From the NCBI RefSeq assembly GCF_008831285.2, contig NW_022204507.1, positions 1 to 64,000 on the forward strand: a DNA stretch of 64,000 nt, given 5' to 3'. This document shows, in pieces, positions 21,092 through 33,180 of the stretch. Source of the DNA: Nymphaea colorata (Eukaryota > Streptophyta > Magnoliopsida > Nymphaeales > Nymphaeaceae). The notes under the pieces were generated by a model that was not told where the DNA came from, did no database searches, and saw nothing but the letters and a program-made list of their open reading frames with translations. The position numbers and the translations under genes are program-made. Each line of letters begins with the position of its first letter. Within the stretch, counting starts at the first letter, position 1.

Positions 21092-21272
21092 CAGTGGCGG
21101 AGCCAGAATTTTTTAGCCGTGGGGCACTTGAATTGGTGACACGAATTTGGTGTGGGCGCTGCATATAACTTTAGAATTATAGCAATGTAATGTAGAGACA
21201 TTACAAAGCATTTTTTGATGAGCTGGTGTGAGCAGTAGCCCTCCCTAGGCAACAAGTAACTCCACTACTGGT
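21092..21272. mobile_element. hAT-type MITE, 181 bp
   Basis: The terminal inverted repeats are CAGTGGCGGAG on the left and its imperfect reverse complement, CTCCACTACTG, on the right. The element is flanked by the 8-bp duplication GTCCGAAT / GTCTGAAT (one mismatch). Eight-base duplications and CAGTGG-type ends are established features of hAT elements. It has no coding capacity. Confidence 0.85.
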
Positions 21273-21365
21273 CTGAATTGGTTGTACATTGGAGTTGATT
21301 TTGCTGTACATACTTGGAGCTCGATCAGCTCAAAATTGGGTTCAAGTAACTTAAAATCCTATACT

Positions 21366-21681
21366 TGTCTCAGCAGCAAAGATTGAAATTAATATTCAAT
21401 AAATTTCTCACAAACAGTAACCGCCCGCTGGGCTAAGGGAAAACCTATGAGGCAACACTATATATGCCCAGCTTTTCTTTGATCTAGGGTTACATGTTGA
21501 TCGCCCTAAATCAGAGCCTCATAGAAGCAAACCCGTAAACATGTCTCTCTTCTTCCTCTTCTTCTATATCTGTTTCAGATGCCATCTTCTTGAGCGAGAT
21601 GCCATGTGAGAATCTGCTGCTGAGACGTGGCTGAAGAGGCGCTGCTGTTTCCGCTGCTTTAACATTACTCTGTTCCCAACA
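21366..21681. mobile_element. Inverted-repeat element, left arm truncated
   Basis: This is the counterpart of 46332-46701, but its left arm begins only at TGTCTCAGCAGC. The lost arm and about 300 bp before it were removed by a deletion joining near 21365. Confidence 0.7.
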
Positions 21682-22069
21682 AACTTATCATCCATAATTT
21701 GGTAGATTAATTAATGTTCCTAATCTTGTTTAATTGTGTGCCGAAATTCAAGGATCTTCGTTTTGGTATTCATCAATGAACCATCTAGTGTGCTTATAAA
21801 CACTACTTTAATATAAATCATGCTTTAGTTCCAGACTTTCCTTTTTAAAATTAATCTTTCCATTACCAAAATTTTGATGCTATAAGAGTTCTTCATTTTT
21901 ATGATTAAGAAAACATTATTTAAGCATGAAAAAATATTTTTTGCCCAGAAAATTATTCTCTAAGATCATATTTATAAGGTGAGATTGTAAAAGAAAATTT
22001 TTTAATAATTAATTTTGATGGGTTTGTTTTTTCCCTCTTACCCAAGTGGTCTTTTTTTTTGCCAACTTC

Positions 22070-22115
22070 TATATATATATATATATATATATATAAGAGA
22101 GAGAGAGAGAGAGAG
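22070..22115. repeat. (AT)n followed by (GA)n microsatellite
   Basis: An uninterrupted AT run changes directly into GA repeats. The counterpart in unit B3 (about 47091-47116) is shorter. Confidence 0.95.
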
Positions 22116-23286
22116 ATTGAGCGAGTGAGTAAATGATGACTCTAGCTATTTATAGTCACCCAGCCATCTAACCAATTCCATCCATGTAATACAGATATAT
22201 GGTTGAGAGAAAAACATGGATAAAATGATGAAAACTAATATTAAATGACAAAAAGTCTATCACCATTTTTTCATTGTTTTTTTCTTGACTGTCTATCATG
22301 ATAGAACGAACGGCTTTGCTTAAATGAAGATGACTCTACAAAGTCAAAGTCACCATTCAATTTTCTCATATATGACATTTTCATAGAAATAATGCACCTT
22401 TTGTTTTTGAAACCCAAATAAAAGTGTGATTCACTTACCAAAAGCTAGTTACGTGCACAGTTCAATTTTCTCATATATGACATTTTCATAGAAATAATGC
22501 ACTTTTTGTTTTTGAAACCCAAATAAAAGTGTGATTCACTTACCAAAAGCTAGTTACGTGCACAGTGCACAGCCCTTTAAAAAAAGTCAAGTGTACCTTG
22601 GCCCACTTGTATTGGGCCTCTCGCCCGCATTTGGGGGTACTTGGCATGCACAATGCGTTTTCACAAAGGTCTGTCAATATAACCAAATTTTCTCGCTTAC
22701 CTACACAATCCTGGTTCTGGGAGGGGCACCTCCTCCAGGATAGTCAATAACTATTGAAGGATCTTGCCTGCAGATGTCATCCTTGGTATTGAGATTGACA
22801 TCAACTGCAAAACAGGTCCGCAAAAGTATTTGAACCCACCGGTAGCAATAGATATTGAACAAGAAGAAGAAGAAGATGAAGTAGAATTCACAAGATGAAA
22901 TGGTGATGGCAAAGGTGATGCAGATATGGTAGCAGCTAGGTGGAGACCAGTAACACGGAATAGAGTGCGCAGACAGATGATGATACCTGTTAACTCCACC
23001 GCCTGCGCTTCGTTGTTATGCATGGTTTGCGGTGAACAAGTTATGAACCCTGTTCAATATTTGCAAGCCTAAATCCCTTCTAGCCAGCTGTTGTCTATCC
23101 AACCACAGTGGTTGTGTTGTGTTTTCTGCATGCATATATATACATGTAAAGCTGACCATAAACTGCTTTGCACGTTTAATCCATGAAGTGAATACCACAA
23201 AAACTGTGGGCACTTTCATGTCAAGGGGCCTTTGCCTTGACACTGTCAGGTAGGCCACCTATCAAGGGAAATAAGAATGGCCATAC

Positions 23287-23289
<3 letters not shown>

Positions 23290-23328
<39 letters not shown>
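23290..23328. repeat. (AT)n microsatellite at a recombination junction
   Basis: A pure AT run. To its right, unit B2 resumes at the sequence equivalent to about 10.44 kb, so roughly 1.1 kb present in B1 is missing at this microsatellite. Confidence 0.9.
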
Positions 23329-23329
<1 letters not shown>

Positions 23330-23330
<1 letters not shown>

Positions 23331-24940
23331 GTCTTTTACCTGAAAAACAAAAATTTATTATGATTTGTGTAGGCATTTTCTTTCTATGCCATGGTTCGCT
23401 AGTTTTTTAATATAATTTCTTGTTTTTTCATCACATGTCAACCAATCCATATCATATCTCAAAATCTTTCTACTCGGCACTAGTACTTAGTTTATTTTAC
23501 CCACAAGTTCAGGTGATCTAACGTTTTAATATTGCAGTGTGTTTCGAGGCCCATATCCACACGATAGAGATCTTGGAATGCCAACTATAATAATAATCTC
23601 TGCCTTGGCAGTGTTTTATATTGGAAAAGTAATTAAGCACCTGTCTGTGTTTGTTGCTCCCAGGTGGAATGAACAATATCAACAACTAAGAATCCAGAGA
23701 TTATGATTTTAATCATAGAGTTAATCATTTGACTGGGAAGGTCATGAATGTGAAGCTAAGTAGTATATTTTCGAAGCGATAGTCCGAATCAATTTGGATC
23801 ATTGCACATTCCCGCAAAAGTAAAGCCTTTTGGAAAACTCCATAATCGCAGGCAGGTGCAGAGGTTGGAAACCTGGTTTCTCTTGCATGAACAGTTTTTA
23901 AAGAATAAAGAAATAATATTCCAAAATTCAAAGATATACATTAATTGGAAAAAGGAAAATAGTAACGTCTTGCCAACGACAAGTTCAAGTGCCTGGGTAG
24001 CATCTTTGTGTGACGTGAGTCGAATCAAATAGTGTGTATTCATGGCCTACGTATGTTAGTGGTCCATCACAAGCTTTTCTAACACCTCGTCCTTGCTCAA
24101 GGTTTCCTCATGCTTGAATTTTATTTTCTGAGTGTTCTGCAATTCATGTCTACCACAAGAAAAACACTCTGCTAATGCCCAAAAAACATCAGTCAAAATA
24201 CGGGAATCTTTTGTAATTGATGGCAGAATCTATCAAGCTCATAATGGCAAGGGGACATGTTACCTCTGGGCTGGAAAGTACAATCTTTCTAGCTATATAT
24301 TTATCATGTATACTCTGTCCTGTTATTATTTAGTGGACACAACAAATAACTAGATATATCATTACACATTCAGTTCTACCAGATTAAAATGTGGAAAATT
24401 GAACAACATACTTGAGTACTTGAAAAGTTCAGATATCAAAAGATTTACAATGAAATTTGAGCAACACTGGTTTGTAGAAAATTTGGACCTCGGATAATTT
24501 TAATTTCAACAGATCCAAATCTGAACAATAATTTATGAGGACAAAATCTGGTAGGGTCTCGATGTCCCAAAAAATTATAACATTACATTGGTAGAATCCC
24601 GTTATCGAAATCGTGAATTCCATCAAGCAACACACTTAATAATAGACCACTATTATTCATAAAGTGCTTGCAAAGTAACACAATACTTAAGTGGACTTAC
24701 TGAGCTTCAATTGCTAAGCATGTTACCCACGAGCATGCCACCTTCACTTGATGTGCACACTAACTCAATGACTTCACTAGTTCTCAAAGTGAGCACAGAA
24801 GCACCTTCACATTCACTTTTACTCACCTGAGACTCAATCCACAGAATGACCAGCACCCCTACTTGTAGTGAGAAGATGTCGGTGGTGGAAAGCAAGAGAG
24901 AACACGAGTTCTCTCGACTCTTCTAAAGAGTCGGTGATGA
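23330..24940. other. Unit spacer, B2, no gene seen
   Basis: Equivalent to 10.44-12.03 kb. The part at 24707-24895 has a 62-codon minus-strand frame (STTDIFSLQVGVLVI) also open in B3. It lies just past the copia polypurine tract and is probably LTR sequence rather than a gene. Confidence 0.45.
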
Positions 24941-24944
24941 ACTG

Positions 24945-26440
24945 CTACAATGTCCCCCTCATTACTGTCTCTTTACTTATTAACACCTACAACTCTTCTG
25001 AAGTTGGTGAATGTCTGCACTAGCTGCCCCTTGGTGAATATATGAGCAAGCTGATCTTGTAAAGCAATTTACAACTATATCTCAACTCTCAGCACCTTTT
25101 CTCTGATATAGTAATGTTGCACTTCTATAGGTTTTGTCCGAGCAAAGAAGATGAGATTCTCTCTAAGTCTAATATTACCTTCAGTATCTCAGTAGAGTCC
25201 CACTACATAATCTACATCTTGTTTAATGTCTTCCAGTTATGGCATTAGTCAAATACATCAGCATGACAGTGACCGATGAATTGACGAGCTGATCCGCTTT
25301 CGTAGAGTATACCATAGTGAGCAGTTTATTTCAGATACCTTAATATTCATCTCACAGCTTCTAAATGCATCTTTGAGTTGCATGAATCTACTCGTAACAC
25401 TAACTACATATGCAATGTTTGGTCTTGACAATGTTAAGTATATCAAGTTTCCAACCAATTGCTGGCACATTGTGACGTCTTCTAGCTTGTCTTCATCAAT
25501 TCTGACATAGTACTTATCTCAATTGGTTTTGAGATAGGTTTGCATTCAAGCATATCATACTAACAAAGTAAGTCATCAACATATTTCATTTTCACTTAAA
25601 AATAGTCCTTTAGATATCTAATCAATTTTTCATGAAAGAAAAGGTCTTAACATTCCCCCAGCTCTTTCATTCCAAGTCTCATTGTGGGACATTCACGAAT
25701 GAGATTATCTTCCTTATCGTCTTCATTAATAATTAAATCATCAACATAAATTAACATAATATTAATCATTGAACCTCTTTGCTTGATGAAGAGACTGAAA
25801 AATTCAGTTATGTTTCCATACCATGCTATAGATGCTTGCCTTCATCAATGTGCAGACATAGTTTGACATATTTATAGATCTAAATCTTTCAAGCTGTTCC
25901 ATATAGATTTCATAGTCAAACTCTTCATGCCAAAAGGCATTCTTCAGAACCATTCACCTTAGCTTCCAAGATTTGGTTGCAAGGACAAGTATCAACAGAT
26001 GTACATATGTGATCTTAGCAACAAGAATGAAAGTCTTTTAAAAGTCAATACCATACAGATATGAAAATCCTTTCGTGATCAGCTGGGCCGTGTATCCATC
26101 AATTGAGTCATTTGTCTTTCTTCTTATTTTGTCAACCTACTTGTAGGTAATGGGTTTTACTCTTGCAGCTTTTGTACAAGCTCCTAGGTCTTGTTTTACA
26201 TCAATACCTTCATCTTGTCTTTCATTGCGGCTTGCCATTTGTCAACATATTTTGTTTCTTTGAAAGTTGCCAGCTCGATCTTCAATAGGATGGCATAATC
26301 TTCATCAACATACTTGGAATTTGGCTTTTGGACTCTTGTTAATCTTCTTAATGTTGTAGGTGTCTCTTCTTTCTTTTTCTTTCTCTTTACTTGGCATCTG
26401 CTGGTATATTATATTTAGATGTGTTGTGGCAAGGAAGCAC
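24945..26440 (-). mobile_element. Ty1/copia pol remnant, unit B2
   Basis: This is the same remnant with a different deletion pattern. It keeps the RT/RNase H junction motif VGNLIYLTLSRPNIAY (near 25.40-25.46 kb) and the segment missing in B1, but lacks about 120 bp equivalent to 12.36-12.48 kb. A polypurine tract, GAGGGGGACA on the minus strand at 24951-24960, precedes a TGTAGCAG presumed LTR start, next to the palindrome GACTCTT-CTA-AAGAGTC. Confidence 0.85.
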
Positions 26441-26688
26441 AATGGGCATCACAGCAAGAGAACAGCAAGAGTACCTTACTCTTTTCATAAGACAAAAATA
26501 GGTCTAGAAACGCGGACCTATTTGTCCTAAACATCTGCCACCAAGTTTGAAGCAAAGCTAGTGATACGTTTTGGTGCATTGTGAGGTTGCTGATGCAATG
26601 CATGTCTAAACAATGAAAAAGGCTCTTGGTAAAAAACCACAAGGCTAAATAAACAACATTACAAAACAAAGATCAAGACGAGGAGTAC

Positions 26689-26833
26689 CCGAAATTGCTG
26701 GTGTAAGCACCCCATCACCGATAACCATGCAAGCTCCCAGGAGGGCCAGTATCAGTAATACGTTCTGCAGAAACCTGTGCTTTTCAAGTACCATCTTTAC
26801 CTTTGATCCTCCAGAAGCAGAAGGCAATTCTTT
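26689..26833 (-). pseudogene. Captured HAK/KUP potassium transporter exon
   Basis: The minus-strand frame contains [19 protein letters not shown] followed by [15 protein letters not shown]. The [10 protein letters not shown] motif is characteristic of the plant HAK/KUP/KT potassium transporter family, where it forms part of an early membrane segment. The frame ends at a GTACTC donor-like site with intron-like DNA behind it, so the fragment came from genomic DNA, not mRNA. Only this exon is present, against roughly 700-800 residues in a full transporter. The flanks (to about 26618 and 26836) interrupt sequence that is continuous in units B1 and B3. It cannot make a transporter. Confidence 0.85.
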
Positions 26834-26875
26834 CTTATTTTTCTTTATTTTCCACCATCAGAACTTGGCTTCTGA

Positions 26876-27049
26876 TTAGACTGCTGCTTCTATGAGCAGG
26901 AAGATGAGAGATGACCAGTAACGCCGCACCATGTTCGCCTTTGAACCGGAGACCTTCTTAAACTCTGCTCCCGTCTTTGGTGCAGTACACCTTATCTTAA
27001 CTGGCCTGTCACACATAATCTGCCATCCACGTATGGAGGTCACATTCAT
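26876..27049 (-). CDS. Block W, copy in unit B2
   Basis: This is the counterpart of 14353-14526, of the same length and open, with conservative replacements such as I-to-M near the Cys-Asp-Arg-Pro motif. It lies just beyond the captured HAK/KUP exon. Function unknown. Confidence 0.25.
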   Translation of the reverse strand: MNVTSIRGWQIMCDRPVKIRCTAPKTGAEFKKVSGSKANMVRRYWSSLIFLLIEAAV

Positions 27050-28242
27050 ATTATCAAATCAAACAGACTCACAGTGAGAGAAAGAAATTAGAAAGCCCAA
27101 ACATTTTGAGGGTGCTGTGAGAAATTGCTGTAAAAAATAAACCAAGTTCGTCTTCTTTTTTAGTTGCAGCTGATCCTAGGAACATATAGAAATGAAAAGC
27201 ACAAAGAGTCCAGTCAGGAGCCATTGAAGTCTTGTGTTAGAGGAGAGCATTCACGTGGCTCACCCAACAGCCAAAGCTGTATAACCTAGAGATGAAAGCC
27301 ACAACATGCAAAAAAAATGCATCAAAACAAGCAAGAAGACAACCGGCCTCTGTGCCCCTATACCTAATAATCCTTGCATTTTTCCCTTCAATGTATTTTC
27401 TGGGCTACCCGGTATATTTTGGGAGGTTTACATTAAATTCTGATCTACCATGTTCCCAAGTCCGTCTGGTTGAGTTTGAACTAACGGAATTTGCCATGGA
27501 ACCCAATTTTGTTTTTCTTTTTTCATCTGAATTTAGCTTAATTAGCAAGAGAATATTTCTATGTGATTGATTTAGACTTTTTATCAAACTTCAATCAACT
27601 TTCAGTTTCGGATTCAAATTCATTTTTGAAATTACGTACTAAATCTGATCCATTATATACTACACAGGCATGTACAGCTCAATGTATATTAGCAAATGCT
27701 CATGCGCCATTGGTTTCCATCAATTTCTAAGCTAAGTGCTCCATGAGGTCACCATCATTATCCGTTTTCAACTTCTTCATTGACGATTTTTATACAGCAC
27801 AAGGATTTGATGCCCCAAATACTCGTAATGGACATTGGTTGCCTATCAGCCTCATTCATCTGTTCCATAGCAGCTATTATAAAATAAAAGATTGGATTCA
27901 ATCTGCTAATATTAACTTAGTTGTTTGATCACATGCACTCAAGTATATATGTTGCCCATAGAAACCAATTTTGCAACAACCAGCAGAATTTTGGCCGATT
28001 AAAATTTAATCAATGGCCAACCGATTGGATCAGATAGCAAACTGAGCAGAAGATTTCGGATCAAGTTCCAACTTGGCCGACAATGGTTGCCTATCAGCCT
28101 CATTGATCTGCTTCATTTAAAGTTATCGATTTTGCATTAGTGAAGCATATAATGAAATGAAAATTTTATTAGAACGTGCTCCCAAATTGTAAACAATTTC
28201 ACACGTTTTATTTATGCACCAGTCTCAAACGATTAGACATTA

Positions 28243-28245
<3 letters not shown>

Positions 28246-28275
<30 letters not shown>
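28246..28275. repeat. (TA)n microsatellite
   Basis: A TA run followed by TTTATTTA and CACACA runs, as at about 17868-17945. Directly after it, unit B2 lacks the gene Z region. Confidence 0.9.
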
Positions 28276-28279
<4 letters not shown>

Positions 28280-28867
28280 TTATATTTATATTTATTTATT
28301 TATGTAGGCACACACACACACACACATAATATTATAGGAACACACCCTTGCAACACACACACATACACTAATCCAGCACTTGTTTCTACAAGTGGTCACA
28401 AGGCATGACACAAGGCAGCAAAGATTAAGCACACGACAAAAAATCTTTGAGCACACTTGAAAGCCTTTCTCACACACTTTTGGCTGACCCAAAGGGCCAT
28501 ATATATATACATGACAAAAAAAACTGAAAAATAAATGACATGACTCTTGGTGATTCCACCACTATGGTTGTAATTGACATATGCATTAAAAATAAAAAAA
28601 CAGAAAATTAAAATAGGCATGGTGAAGGGGCACTTGTCATACAATGGAATTATTGGGGAACCCAAAAGTTGAACCCTTGACCTTCTTCATAAAAACAGCT
28701 GCACACGTTTTTAATTTTTTGCATTAACTTTCATCACATATTCCACATTGTGCATAGGAATGCATGTGTTCTATTAATTTGCTTTTGCTTTAGAAAGTGT
28801 TCTTGAGCACCCGATAATGTGGATCACATGTCAGCATTCTAATTTTCAAATTTTGCATGTTTAAAAA

Positions 28868-29080
28868 TTGGGTTTCCAGGGGAAATTAGCAATTGGAGAA
28901 TCTGTAACCTTCTGGCTTGAAAGTGAGATCATATTTGGCTGCCAGTTGCTTTCACTGGCTGTAAGATCATCCAGTGAACAAGACTATGAATCAAAAGGAG
29001 TATTTTCCTCTTGTCTGCAGAAGTTTGAGAATAGGAGTTTCACAAGTACCAGACCCCAAATCATTATCTTTTTCAAATAA
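28868..29080 (-). other. Conserved exon-like block, second copy
   Basis: This is the counterpart of 19258-19450, with matching minus-strand frame SCSLDDLTASESNWQPN and the same internal TAG. The plus strand also carries a 70-codon frame. Gene Z itself is deleted from this unit. Confidence 0.25.
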
Positions 29081-29937
29081 TTTAAAATTTTGTCCTGCAC
29101 ATGACCAACAAAGGATATGAATATTTGGGAAATCCTGGACACTTGTCAGTTTGCCAAATCATTTTTTGACGCATATTTCTTTCAATTGCATAATATGCGA
29201 TTGAGATATCAGATATTGGTTTTGGTTCATTTTTTTAGCACCAAATTGTACTCCAAGCCTATTGTGACATTCTGATGCTCACCCTCAATTATATGGTGTC
29301 TGAAATGAGCCAATATTAAGTCACACTTTAGCCCATGTGGCATAGGGAGACGAGCCATAAGAGCTAGGCAGGTGGATAAAGGTACCAAATCCTGCCCATC
29401 CTGGAGACTTGGGAAGGACCAACACGATTTTATGGACTTCAGAAAGTGGGATGTAAATGGTTAGGGATAAGCCTTTAAGTATAGTTGGTAAGCTTTTGAA
29501 TCAGATTCAAATAAGTTGAAGATTGATTTTCAGGTCAAAGTGTGGACTTGGTAATTCGAATGGGTTAGATTATAAATTTTTATACTACATTTTTTCTATA
29601 AGTACATGAAAAAAGTAAGTCTCTCTGGACTCCATGTTTGATTTCTTCCAACTAAAATTGAATGACATGGAATATGAGTATTTGTACATACTTAGTAACT
29701 TAAGAAATAACATTTAGTATTTAGCAATGCATGATGCAATTAGGTGACAATCCCAACATACTCGGCTAGCCCCAACTCCTGGCCTCGTAATTGGATGCAG
29801 AAATATTTAGTATTATTGGTACATGACCCCAATAGATGAGAGGAAGTTACATGCATAGCTGTGCATGGTGTACCGCATTTAGGGCACGACAATTTTACCC
29901 CTGGCCTAGTTTTGTGAGTGCGTGTCATGCACATGAA

Positions 29938-29945
29938 CTTATATA
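29938..29945 (-). promoter_or_regulatory. TATA-like box between genes X and Z, unit B2
   Basis: This is the counterpart of 20334-20341. The following frame begins MCMTRTHKTRPG and contains CPKCGTPC. In unit B3 the site lies beyond a deletion junction. Confidence 0.3.
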
Positions 29946-30111
29946 CAATGCAAATGTGTAAAGACCTGTGCATATAACCACCTTCACTAGCAATTATCTC
30001 ATTGATTTCGTTCTTCACACCAAGACCCTGTCAAGATATGTTCAGAAATCAATATATATCGATATTTTGGCTATTTATATTCACAGTAGATTCATAATGG
30101 ATGAAATATGT

Positions 30112-31080
30112 TCATATATGCTTTATTAATTGAAACCTCTCGTCTATGTGAACCAGTGGAAGTTCTCGTTCATCTTTGTCGAGTGAGCACCTGCACGATG
30201 CAGGAAAAGCAAAAATTACAATTTGCAAGATGAAGTTCTGAAGCGGGAAGGGAGCAGTGGAAGAATTCAGATCAATGATGCTTACGTTACAGGAGGAAAT
30301 TCAGTGAATAGCTGCTTCATTTGCCTCTTATTGCGGACTGAATCCTTGATTTCTCGAACCCCTGTGACAAGCATAATGTCGTCCGATGGCTCTATAATGG
30401 TTGGATTGTTAACGTCTGAATCCACAAGTTCAAAACAGTTAGGACCATTCTGCTTTCGCATATCCAACAGTTATCAAACTCCACATACACGCGATAACTG
30501 AATAGCAATAAACTTGTTCTTTTGGCTGCCAGATCAACCTATTAACTATGCCATAAAACGAGTGCTAGCATGAGCTGTTCAGAACAGCAGTATAGCGGTT
30601 CACAACCTATCCAAAACATTCTGCCTTCTATTAACTATGACTTATTTATAGTTAATTTGATGGATGAGAAAGGAAAATATCTATAAATTGAATCCTTCGA
30701 AGATCATCATCATACTTGTTAGAATATAAGTGGAATAACCATAGCAGAAAAGGATGAAACAGACGAAGATAGAGAGGGGGGGGCTCTGTCGACCTGTCCG
30801 AGTCAAACCTAAGTGGGTCGGAACTGGTTGGATTTTGCACTCGAGCAAGATGGGGGGTCAATCCCGCACCTCGTAAAATGGTGTGAATCTCATGATTTCA
30901 CTCTTTCATCTAGACTTAGGTGCATTTCTCTAGAACCTTTTGACTTTCCTGGCTAGTGTGCTATTGAAGATTTACCTACAAGTACTATAGCAGTTCTTGC
31001 TCAGATTGGGTGCGTTTGGGAAATTGGTTACAAAAGCTGATTGTAGCATGCAGAAATATTACTAAATATAAGTAAAAAGA

Positions 31081-31112
<32 letters not shown>

Positions 31113-31768
31113 ACTAAATGATGGGAAGCACAACAGGTCAGGCTGGGTTTCATGTATTGACCACGTCATCTTGAAGAATATTGTCTGGATGGTATTGAAG
31201 AGTGGTGATCTGGAATTAAGGGTGCCATTGTAGAGGCTAATTTGACCTGTTCTTGTCTTCCCCTCTTCCTCTTATGATTTTCATTTAAGAAATTTGACAT
31301 TTTCATGGAAACAACTCTCTCTCTCTCTGAATCAAAATACCCATACATTCTTATGATTTTCGTTGAAGAAAATTGGCATTTTGAAGGAAGCAACACAATG
31401 CATATTTGTTCTTGAGATCCAAATAAAAGTTCAGGTCTCTTACCTACAGGTTTCTTGGTGCAGCAAAGGGCATCATTAGCATACTCAATGCATACACAAG
31501 GATCTTTCCCGCAGATATCGTGGTCTTTATTAAAGCGAGCATTGACTGCAAAACAAGTCCAACCAAAGAAGTAGTTGAACCTATCACTGGTCAAAAACCT
31601 TGAAGAACAAGAAGAAGGAGGAGAACAAGAAAGAAATCATGATGGCAAAGTTGATGAAGATAACGACCTGTGATAATAGCAATTGGAGATACAGATATGA
31701 AACAGAGCGAGCGGACAGATTATGGTACCTGTTGACTTCACCTTCTGCCCGTCGATCCCGTTATGCAT
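30112..31768 (-). CDS. Gene X, copy X2: intact small Cys-rich protein gene, four exons
   Basis: Exons are 31729-31768, 31444-31545, 30286-30415 and 30112-30190. Every intron starts GT and ends AG, and phases match (1, 1, 2), giving 116 residues from ATG to TGA. Acceptors are TTTTGCAG, GGATTCAG and GTGCAG; two donors are GTAAG. The product starts MHNGIDGQKVKST, without a signal peptide. Residues about 15-47 carry five cysteines in C-x4-C-x-C-x8-CC (core DICGKDPCVCIEYANDALCC), residues 48-91 are charged with a basic stretch (SVRNKRQMKQ), and a sixth cysteine opens the last exon at about residue 92. An AATAAA overlaps the 3' coding end. No family is recognised. I chose the ATG because no earlier in-frame ATG exists after the TATA box. 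Confidence 0.6.
31079..31112. repeat. (CT)n microsatellite in gene X2 intron 2
   Basis: A CT run, shortened to nine repeats or fewer in the sister copy near 57028. Confidence 0.9.
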
Positions 31769-31865
31769 GGTTGCGGTGAAGAATTTAGGACCCTTGTTCG
31801 AAGGTTTACTTAAAATCCTTCTTGCTAGCTGCTGCCTGTGCAACCACAGCGGTTGTATGTGCACA

Positions 31866-31873
31866 CTTATATA
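31866..31873 (-). promoter_or_regulatory. TATA box of gene X2
   Basis: TATATAAG on the minus strand lies about 100 bp before the ATG. The flanking promoter, including CAAAAACTGCGGGCACTT upstream, is conserved in all gene X copies. Confidence 0.55.
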
Positions 31874-31959
31874 GACATAGAGTTAAACCACAAACTGCTT
31901 TGCACACTAGCTTGGTGAATGAAGTCAAGTGTATCACAAAAACTGCGGGCACTTGCGTG

Positions 31960-32855
31960 TCGAGGGGCCCTTGCCTGGAAGTTTGACATTGTCAAGGAGG
32001 CGAGCTATCCACAGCAGGACAAGTAAGCATGGCCCAGCCTCACTCCTTGAGGTCATGCGTGAATCTTTCTCTGTCACTTAAGGAATTGAGAAATAAAATG
32101 CGAGAAACTTTCAGAAACATTACTTCAATTAATTAAGAATTGGCTATAATGAATGCCTTTTACGTAGAAGCTATGAAGCCAATCAATAGTTTGAAGCATA
32201 TGATCTTTAAATTTGGTTTTTCTAGAAACAGAGTTAAAGTATTTCTGACAGTGGATCAAAATCGCATTACCTGAACATAATCCAGCAAAATGCGGGGGCA
32301 TCGATTATGAATTAATTTCATATTCATTGGGTCTATCTAAAGAACCGGACCTCTTCATTCGATCAAACTAGATCAACAAGCGGGCCAGATATGGGTGACT
32401 ATTTTTTAGGATATCTCATGAGGGTGGATCCGAATAACCTATATGGCATTTTTTTCCCATTAACATTTGCTTCTTTTAGGTTATGAGTTTGACACTAGTT
32501 TCCATTTTCTCGACCTAAGCTAGCAATCTCACGCTGACAATTACATGTCACAAATTGCTTGGTTTCACCACAGCTTGATGGGTTCCGTATATGAACATTC
32601 CATTATCCGAATGGGTCTATGAAAAACCTACATTAAGTTGATCATATGTTGGAGTTTAATAGCGTTTTTATAATATGCAAAAATGAATGGCACTTATAGC
32701 ATTAACATTATATTAGCAGAAAAGTCTGCATTTTTCATAAAAGCAACTTAAATGAAACATGTTTTATATCAAAATATTTTTTCTAAAAACATTTGTATAT
32801 TTTTATTTTTATTTAAAATATTTTTTTATAAGAACTTAAGGAGTCTGGTTTTAAT
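31960..32855. other. No gene seen
   Basis: AT-rich DNA shared with about 57.9-58.78 kb. Only short frames occur, and they differ between the two copies. Confidence 0.55.
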
Positions 32856-32892
32856 CCCTGACCTAATGGTCTGGGATCTGCCAATTACTCAA

Positions 32893-32948
<56 letters not shown>

Positions 32949-33107
32949 TTATTTATATATATGTGTATATGTATATGTATATATGTGTGTATATGTATAT
33001 GTATATATATGTATATGTATATTACATATACATATATATATACAAATATATATATCTATATATACATATATATATATGTGTATATGTATATATATGTATA
33101 TGCATAT

Positions 33108-33153
<46 letters not shown>

Positions 33154-33180
33154 AGGTCTCAAGCCATTAGGTCAGGGGCA
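32856..33180. repeat. Microsatellite cluster bounded by inverted motifs
   Basis: The motif CCCTGACCTAATGG at 32856 is repeated inverted as CCATTAGGTCAGGGG ending at about 33178. Between them lie (CT)n, (TA)n and mixed TATG runs. A third, direct copy of the motif followed by CT/TA runs lies at about 33450-33560. The pattern suggests a small element with inverted ends whose interior has become microsatellite. Confidence 0.65.

Larger units (their letters stand above)
20508..23023 (-). pseudogene. Gene X, copy X1, chimeric
   Basis: Exon 1 (22987-23023) and exon 2 (22701-22804, two bases longer and ending in TAG) are of the X0 subfamily. Exon 3 (20682 to about 20810) and exon 4 (20508-20586, ending TGA) are of the X2 subfamily. 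Exon 3 has lost its first bases and acceptor because it is joined straight to the inside of a MITE near 20811. The stretch between exons carries a hAT MITE and a 316-bp remnant of the inverted-repeat element. No normal product is possible. Confidence 0.55.
20811..30480. repeat. Repeating unit B, copy 2
   Basis: This unit begins with a fusion: gene X exon 3 runs directly into the inside of the small transposon that lies several hundred bases away in other copies. It then follows unit B order, but block Y, the hAT element and gene Z are deleted. Near 27.77 kb the sequence jumps from the position equivalent to about 53.27 kb to the one equivalent to about 17.62 kb, at a shared TTCAA. It uniquely contains a captured HAK/KUP exon near 26.7 kb. 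Confidence 0.85.

Noticed and set aside
26689-26833. HAK/KUP exon considered as part of a resident transporter gene
   Set aside because: No further transporter exons are visible on either side, and the segment is missing from the equivalent place in two sister units.
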